Under the pieces are notes generated by a model. That model saw only the letters and a list, made by a program, of their open reading frames with translations, searched no databases and was not told where the DNA came from. A program made the position numbers and the translations under genes. Shown piece after piece: positions 61,180 through 64,000 of a stretch of DNA of 64,000 nt. Position 1 is the stretch's first letter, and each line of letters starts with the position of its first letter. The DNA is from Shewanella carassii. Its GTDB lineage: Bacteria > Pseudomonadota > Gammaproteobacteria > Enterobacterales > Shewanellaceae. The DNA lies in assembly GCF_002777975.1 (NCBI RefSeq), contig NZ_NGVS01000007.1, positions 174,070-238,069 on the forward strand. The letters are read 5' to 3'.

Positions 61180-61213
61180 TTTACGCAAAAGTCTGCGGGT
61201 TCAAATCCATCCC
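61180..61213 (+). other. Degenerate tRNA 3'-half-like fragment
   Basis: GCGGGTTCAAATCC at 61195-61208 has the T-loop TTCAAAT in place, but only three of the five T-stem pairs form. Upstream, TTGC...GCAA could be an anticodon stem with a wrong-sized loop. It may be a decayed tRNA or a leftover attachment site; it is not a working tRNA. Confidence 0.3.
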
Positions 61214-61382
61214 ACAATTAACCTCAAGAAGTCACTGATACTTCTCGATCACCATTAACCTAATAACCAACTTGTATGATTAATAATATTCAAAACCTAA
61301 AAGGAAATACCCAAAATGCTTTGTGGTTGATTGACCAACCAAAGTAAATCGGTCTGCCCCCTTTCGGCCGTATCTCCCGTTC

Positions 61383-62018
61383 TTATGCTCCGGGTTTTCT
61401 CAGGTTCCACTCAATCAGCTTAGCTCTGATCAAGCGTTGCGAAAACTGCTGGGGATCAAGGACCCAGTTGGTGGCGATTTCCCGAACGTTCGCGTCATCA
61501 GGATAACCTCCCCCTGTAGACAAACCGTTAATATGGCAATGCTTGGCCGCTTGAACCTCTGCCTCTGTAGGTTCACCCGCCGAAATGTGGCTTTGGTCAT
61601 ATTCATGCAGCCCATCATGATACACGGCGTATTTTCTTGTTACCTGACCGTCTTCCGCCATAAACCAAAAATTGTATATACCGCCCTGATGGTCGCCAAA
61701 GCCATAGGTTTTCCCAAATTTCTGGCTTAACCTAGCGGCGAATTCTGAAAGGTTGCGTAGGCATTCATCCAGCATCTCCATACTGTCCCTGAGGCCATAC
61801 TGCCGGAACGGCAAGCCCCAACCGCCAAGGTAGATAAGCCCATCAAGATCCGCGACAACCAGGTGTGAAGTTTTCCAGATAAACTTAAGATCGTCGGCAG
61901 CCCCAAAATCATTGATGGACTTGATATCCGCCTCCCCCTTCAGATGTTCAACTATTCCATCTAGGTCGCGGCTTTCTACGACCAACCAAATCATATTGCG
62001 ATACATCGAAACGCTCAT
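61383..62018 (-). CDS. Orphan protein of unknown function
   Basis: 211-residue soluble protein, MSVSMYRNMIWLVVESRDLDG at the start, with AAGGGA before the ATG at 62018. It is rich in aromatic residues and Gly (LIYLGGWGLPFRQYG, KTYGFGDHQGGIYNFWFM). I do not recognise the family. Size, solubility and location among transposon debris are like orphan immunity proteins, but there is no toxin gene in view, so this is only a possibility. Confidence 0.7.
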   Translation of the reverse strand: MSVSMYRNMIWLVVESRDLDGIVEHLKGEADIKSINDFGAADDLKFIWKTSHLVVADLDGLIYLGGWGLPFRQYGLRDSMEMLDECLRNLSEFAARLSQKFGKTYGFGDHQGGIYNFWFMAEDGQVTRKYAVYHDGLHEYDQSHISAGEPTEAEVQAAKHCHINGLSTGGGYPDDANVREIATNWVLDPQQFSQRLIRAKLIEWNLRKPGA

Positions 62019-62690
62019 TTCTATTCCCTTAAATACCTGGCGAATGCAATTTCAATAGCCCACGGATTCTAGTGGCTCAACAATGAGCCCGGGACAGTAA
62101 CAAAACCCAAAAACAAAGCCAAGACAATAACCAAAATCCAGAGCCCATAAATCTCGACAGATTGTTGACTCTTTGCCTAGATTTCAATGGTTTGTTAGAT
62201 ATTAAGGACTATTTGCAACTGGTCAATGATAGCGGGCGCATTATCCACAATGACAAGGCAGCCACACGGCAGGCAGCAGGACGACCTGTCCTTTTGAACC
62301 GTTTAATATTCCCACCGACAATGGGTTGAAGCTAAATACCGACTTCAGCGATATCCAAAGGGCTTCTGGGTCCACTTGAGGTTGTGACAATGCTCTATAA
62401 AACCATAGTTACAACCACCTCCAACAACGACGAAGGCAAGGGGCAGCCCCATTTCCAGCAGCTATTTAGCTGAATCCCCGAGGCTCCATGCTCTCCCTCA
62501 CCCATCGAACCCTATTCGCTCTTCATTGTGCTTGGGAACTCGACTTTGTACCCACTTCAATAGCCGAGAAACCTTCACTGGAGTTGAAAGAGGATCTTCA
62601 TCCAGTGGAAACCTCTGTCCTTCAGTAACACTGGCAACTAGCGCCTTCACCCGGCTTATGCTGGGCGTCTCCATTGTTCCTGGTTATATT
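62019..62690. other. Decayed intergenic region
   Basis: About 670 bases with no intact gene. It contains a possible transposase remnant (62167-62310) and otherwise short broken frames. Confidence 0.6.
62167..62310 (+). pseudogene. Possible remnant of a REP-associated-type (Y1) transposase C-terminus
   Basis: The frame starting at 62167 reads LLDIKDYLQLVNDSGRIIHND. This matches, in order, the C-terminal segment FHFADYLELIDWTGRAVRED of the transposase at 63421-64000. The stretch has no start and no upstream domain. Confidence 0.4.
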
Positions 62691-62820
62691 GCTTTCTTCC
62701 GCAAACCGTTGTACTCAAGTTTGGAAGAACTGCAAAAAGGCCTGGACGAATGACCGGAATATTATAACAATGAACGCCCCTATCAAGGAAAATGGGGAAC
62801 TGTCAAATTAAAGTCTGAAC
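62691..62820 (+). pseudogene. Remnant of an IS481/IS3-type transposase C-terminus
   Basis: The frame from 62691 reads AFFRKPLYSSLEELQKGLDE, a stop, then PEYYNNERPYQGKW, which is the typical rve-integrase C-terminal block with TGA in place of the usual Trp codon. The AT-rich sequence that follows (CTGTCAAATTAAAGTCTGAA at about 62800) looks like the terminal region of such an element. No upstream transposase domain is left. Confidence 0.6.
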
Positions 62821-62879
62821 GACTACACCTAAGACTCAGATCAGAACCTCTATCTTTAGCAAAAGGAATGAATCTAAAA

Positions 62880-63179
62880 ATGGAAGCAATAAGAGAACTA
62901 TTAATCGCCGCATTTATCCCCACCCTATTGATCCCTCTGATTATCGGTGCATATTTATTAGTAATAAAAATGTCCCCCGGCAGAGTGTTATATTTAACAC
63001 TTAAAGCATATGGCATCTGGATCTTTCTCTGTTTGTTTATTGGTTTTCTGCTTGAATTTTTCAAGCCCTGGCTGGGTGACCTTAACTTATTGATACTAAC
63101 CACCAGATTATTATGTATGGTTGTTGCAGGGATATATATGCTGGCTCAAGATATCGAGGTAGATTCAGAAAAGTCTTAA
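62880..63179 (+). CDS. Small membrane protein, unknown
   Basis: 99 residues (103 if the ATG at 62868 is used) with about three hydrophobic segments (LLIAAFIPTLLIPLIIGAYLL, GIWIFLCLFIGFLLEFF, LLCMVVAGIYMLA) and a charged C-terminus. The AAGGA site touches the ATG at 62868 but lies 12 bases before 62880; neither is ideal. It is clearly more AT-rich than the core genes, as expected for transferred DNA. No family recognised. Confidence 0.5.
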   Translation: MEAIRELLIAAFIPTLLIPLIIGAYLLVIKMSPGRVLYLTLKAYGIWIFLCLFIGFLLEFFKPWLGDLNLLILTTRLLCMVVAGIYMLAQDIEVDSEKS

Positions 63180-63204
63180 CTGAGCAGGATATTCAGAAAA
63201 GAAC

Positions 63205-63243
63205 ATATAGGACACCCTCAGAGAATATACAGGACACCCTCAG
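63205..63243. repeat. Two 17-bp direct repeats beside the transposase gene
   Basis: ATATAGGACACCCTCAG (63205-63221) and ATACAGGACACCCTCAG (63227-63243), 22 bases apart and differing at one base. Repeats of this GGACACCC type are found next to Y1 transposase genes in related bacteria, from memory. Confidence 0.7.
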
Positions 63244-63375
63244 CATTTTCTGTTAGAAACATACCGCTGCCGGGTGTCAGTCTCTGATAAATAATGACGG
63301 ATTTTTGGAAATGAGGCTCTCTGAGACGCTCACTTTCGGAGGTTAATGCAGAATTGTCGTTGCCAGGCATGCCTC

Positions 63376-63395
63376 CAGCAGGCTTAAGCCTGTTG
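63376..63395. repeat. Palindromic hairpin downstream of the transposase gene
   Basis: CAGGCTTAAGCCTG is a perfect 14-base palindrome, extended by partly pairing flanks (AGCA / TGTTGCT). It lies 26 bases after the transposase stop, where it may serve as terminator or as recognition hairpin. Confidence 0.55.
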
Positions 63396-63420
63396 CTGCA
63401 ATATCACCAAGGGTTTAAGG

Positions 63421-64000
63421 TTAATGGGGATGTATTGCTTGGCTTTGTTGCTTACCCCGGCACCATTTACCACCATATTTAGCCTTCATCGCACACATGG
63501 CATCCCATCGGCCACTCATGCCACTGTACTGACGGCGAAACTCCTTGGCAGAAGTTATCCAGGCATCATCGCTGATACCAAGCTCAAGCAGTAGTTTGGG
63601 TCTGGAACAGGCAATATAGCCACGCTTGTCTTCCCGCACCGCCCGGCCTGTCCAATCAATCAGCTCCAGATAGTCGGCAAAGTGAAACGGAATGCCGCTT
63701 TGTTCGGCGGCAGTGGCTGCACCATCAAATTGCAGCAGTGGCTTAATTGAAGCGTTGGCAGTTGCTGGCTCAGCAACTTCCTCTATGCGCTCCTGAATGG
63801 ATGTGTAATCAGAAGTTTGCAGTGAATCTGCAATACCTGCGCGAATGGGATTTAAATCCACATACATCATGCAGGCCAGCAGTGCCTGTTCATCGAGCAG
63901 TGCCTGCGACTTAAAACGTCCTTCCCAGAATACGCCCTTGCAACCATCTTCTCGATTGGCCTTGCGGGCGATATCTTCGTTTAAACAGCGCATAAACCAA
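63421..64000 (-). CDS. REP-associated tyrosine transposase-like protein (Y1_Tnp family; N-terminus beyond right edge)
   Basis: The open frame runs off the right edge; 193 residues are visible. The segment MRCLNEDIARKANREDGCKGVFWEGRFKSQAL, followed by CMMYVDLNPIRAGIA, is typical of the conserved part of IS200-like/RAYT transposases. The catalytic HUH motif and Tyr region would be mostly outside the window. The C-terminal extension (FHFADYLELIDWTGRAVRED and later) is of the longer Shewanella/Vibrio type. No partner ORF is visible. Confidence 0.85.
   Translation of the reverse strand, partial: WFMRCLNEDIARKANREDGCKGVFWEGRFKSQALLDEQALLACMMYVDLNPIRAGIADSLQTSDYTSIQERIEEVAEPATANASIKPLLQFDGAATAAEQSGIPFHFADYLELIDWTGRAVREDKRGYIACSRPKLLLELGISDDAWITSAKEFRRQYSGMSGRWDAMCAMKAKYGGKWCRGKQQSQAIHPH

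Noticed and set aside
61180..61213. Functional tRNA gene
   Set aside because: The T-stem has only three of five pairs and no proper acceptor or anticodon stems can be folded.
62526..62753. 75-residue open frame starting MCLGTRLCTHF
   Set aside because: Only its last 20 residues make sense, as part of the broken transposase; the upstream part has no ribosome-binding site or family similarity.

Overview
The window is ordinary gammaproteobacterial chromosome, most likely from a relatively GC-rich Shewanella (S. algae / S. amazonensis type). This rests on gene order (rluE-nudJ-mnmA-hflD-purB; fimV-truA-folC-dedD-cvpA-purF; fabB/mnmC-yfcL-aroC-prmB/smrB-sixA), a monomeric-type NADP isocitrate dehydrogenase, a HubP/FimV polar landmark protein, a DUF3083-type protein and many surface lipoproteins. 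The species call is inference from reading alone.

Layout. 1-7640: isocitrate dehydrogenase (cut by the left edge) divergent from the rluE-nudJ-mnmA-hflD-purB run, then the ribosomal oxygenase gene roxA behind a 36-bp tandem duplication. 8040-17900: a peptidase/nucleotidase cluster for the cell envelope: a secreted M20 peptidase, two M3 lipoprotein peptidases, two small GFA-fold proteins and a lipoprotein CpdB-like nucleotidase. 18040-31440: two methyltransferases, then a long minus-strand stretch with purF-cvpA-dedD-folC, truA, fimV/hubP, asd, pdxB and fabB. accD, usually found between truA and folC, is not there. 31580-39750: mnmC (its methyltransferase half looks dead), yfcL, an ATP-NAD-kinase-like protein, an MFS carrier, aroC, prmB, smrB, sixA.

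39925-48100: an insulinase-type protease and a 1430-residue sensor with a beta-propeller, PAS domains, GGDEF and EAL. Just downstream is a two-gene unit: an exported protein made almost only of a 13-residue repeat (11 full copies plus a partial one), and a 38-residue basic microprotein with its own strong ribosome-binding site. A perfect 10-bp inverted repeat covers the likely ribosome-binding site of the repeat gene. This is the best candidate in the window for an undescribed system.

48120-61090: YbbA/YbbP-type ABC exporter divergent from tesA, a GNAT acetyltransferase, a DUF3083-type protein, a SUFU-domain-like protein, a broken lipoprotein gene, sohB and yciK separated by a VolA-type lipase gene, and an M14 carboxypeptidase. 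61100-64000: a decayed accessory tail with an orphan protein, transposase remnants, a tRNA T-arm-like fragment, a small membrane protein and a REP-associated-type transposase cut by the right edge. No rRNA, intact tRNA, CRISPR array or complete insertion sequence was seen.
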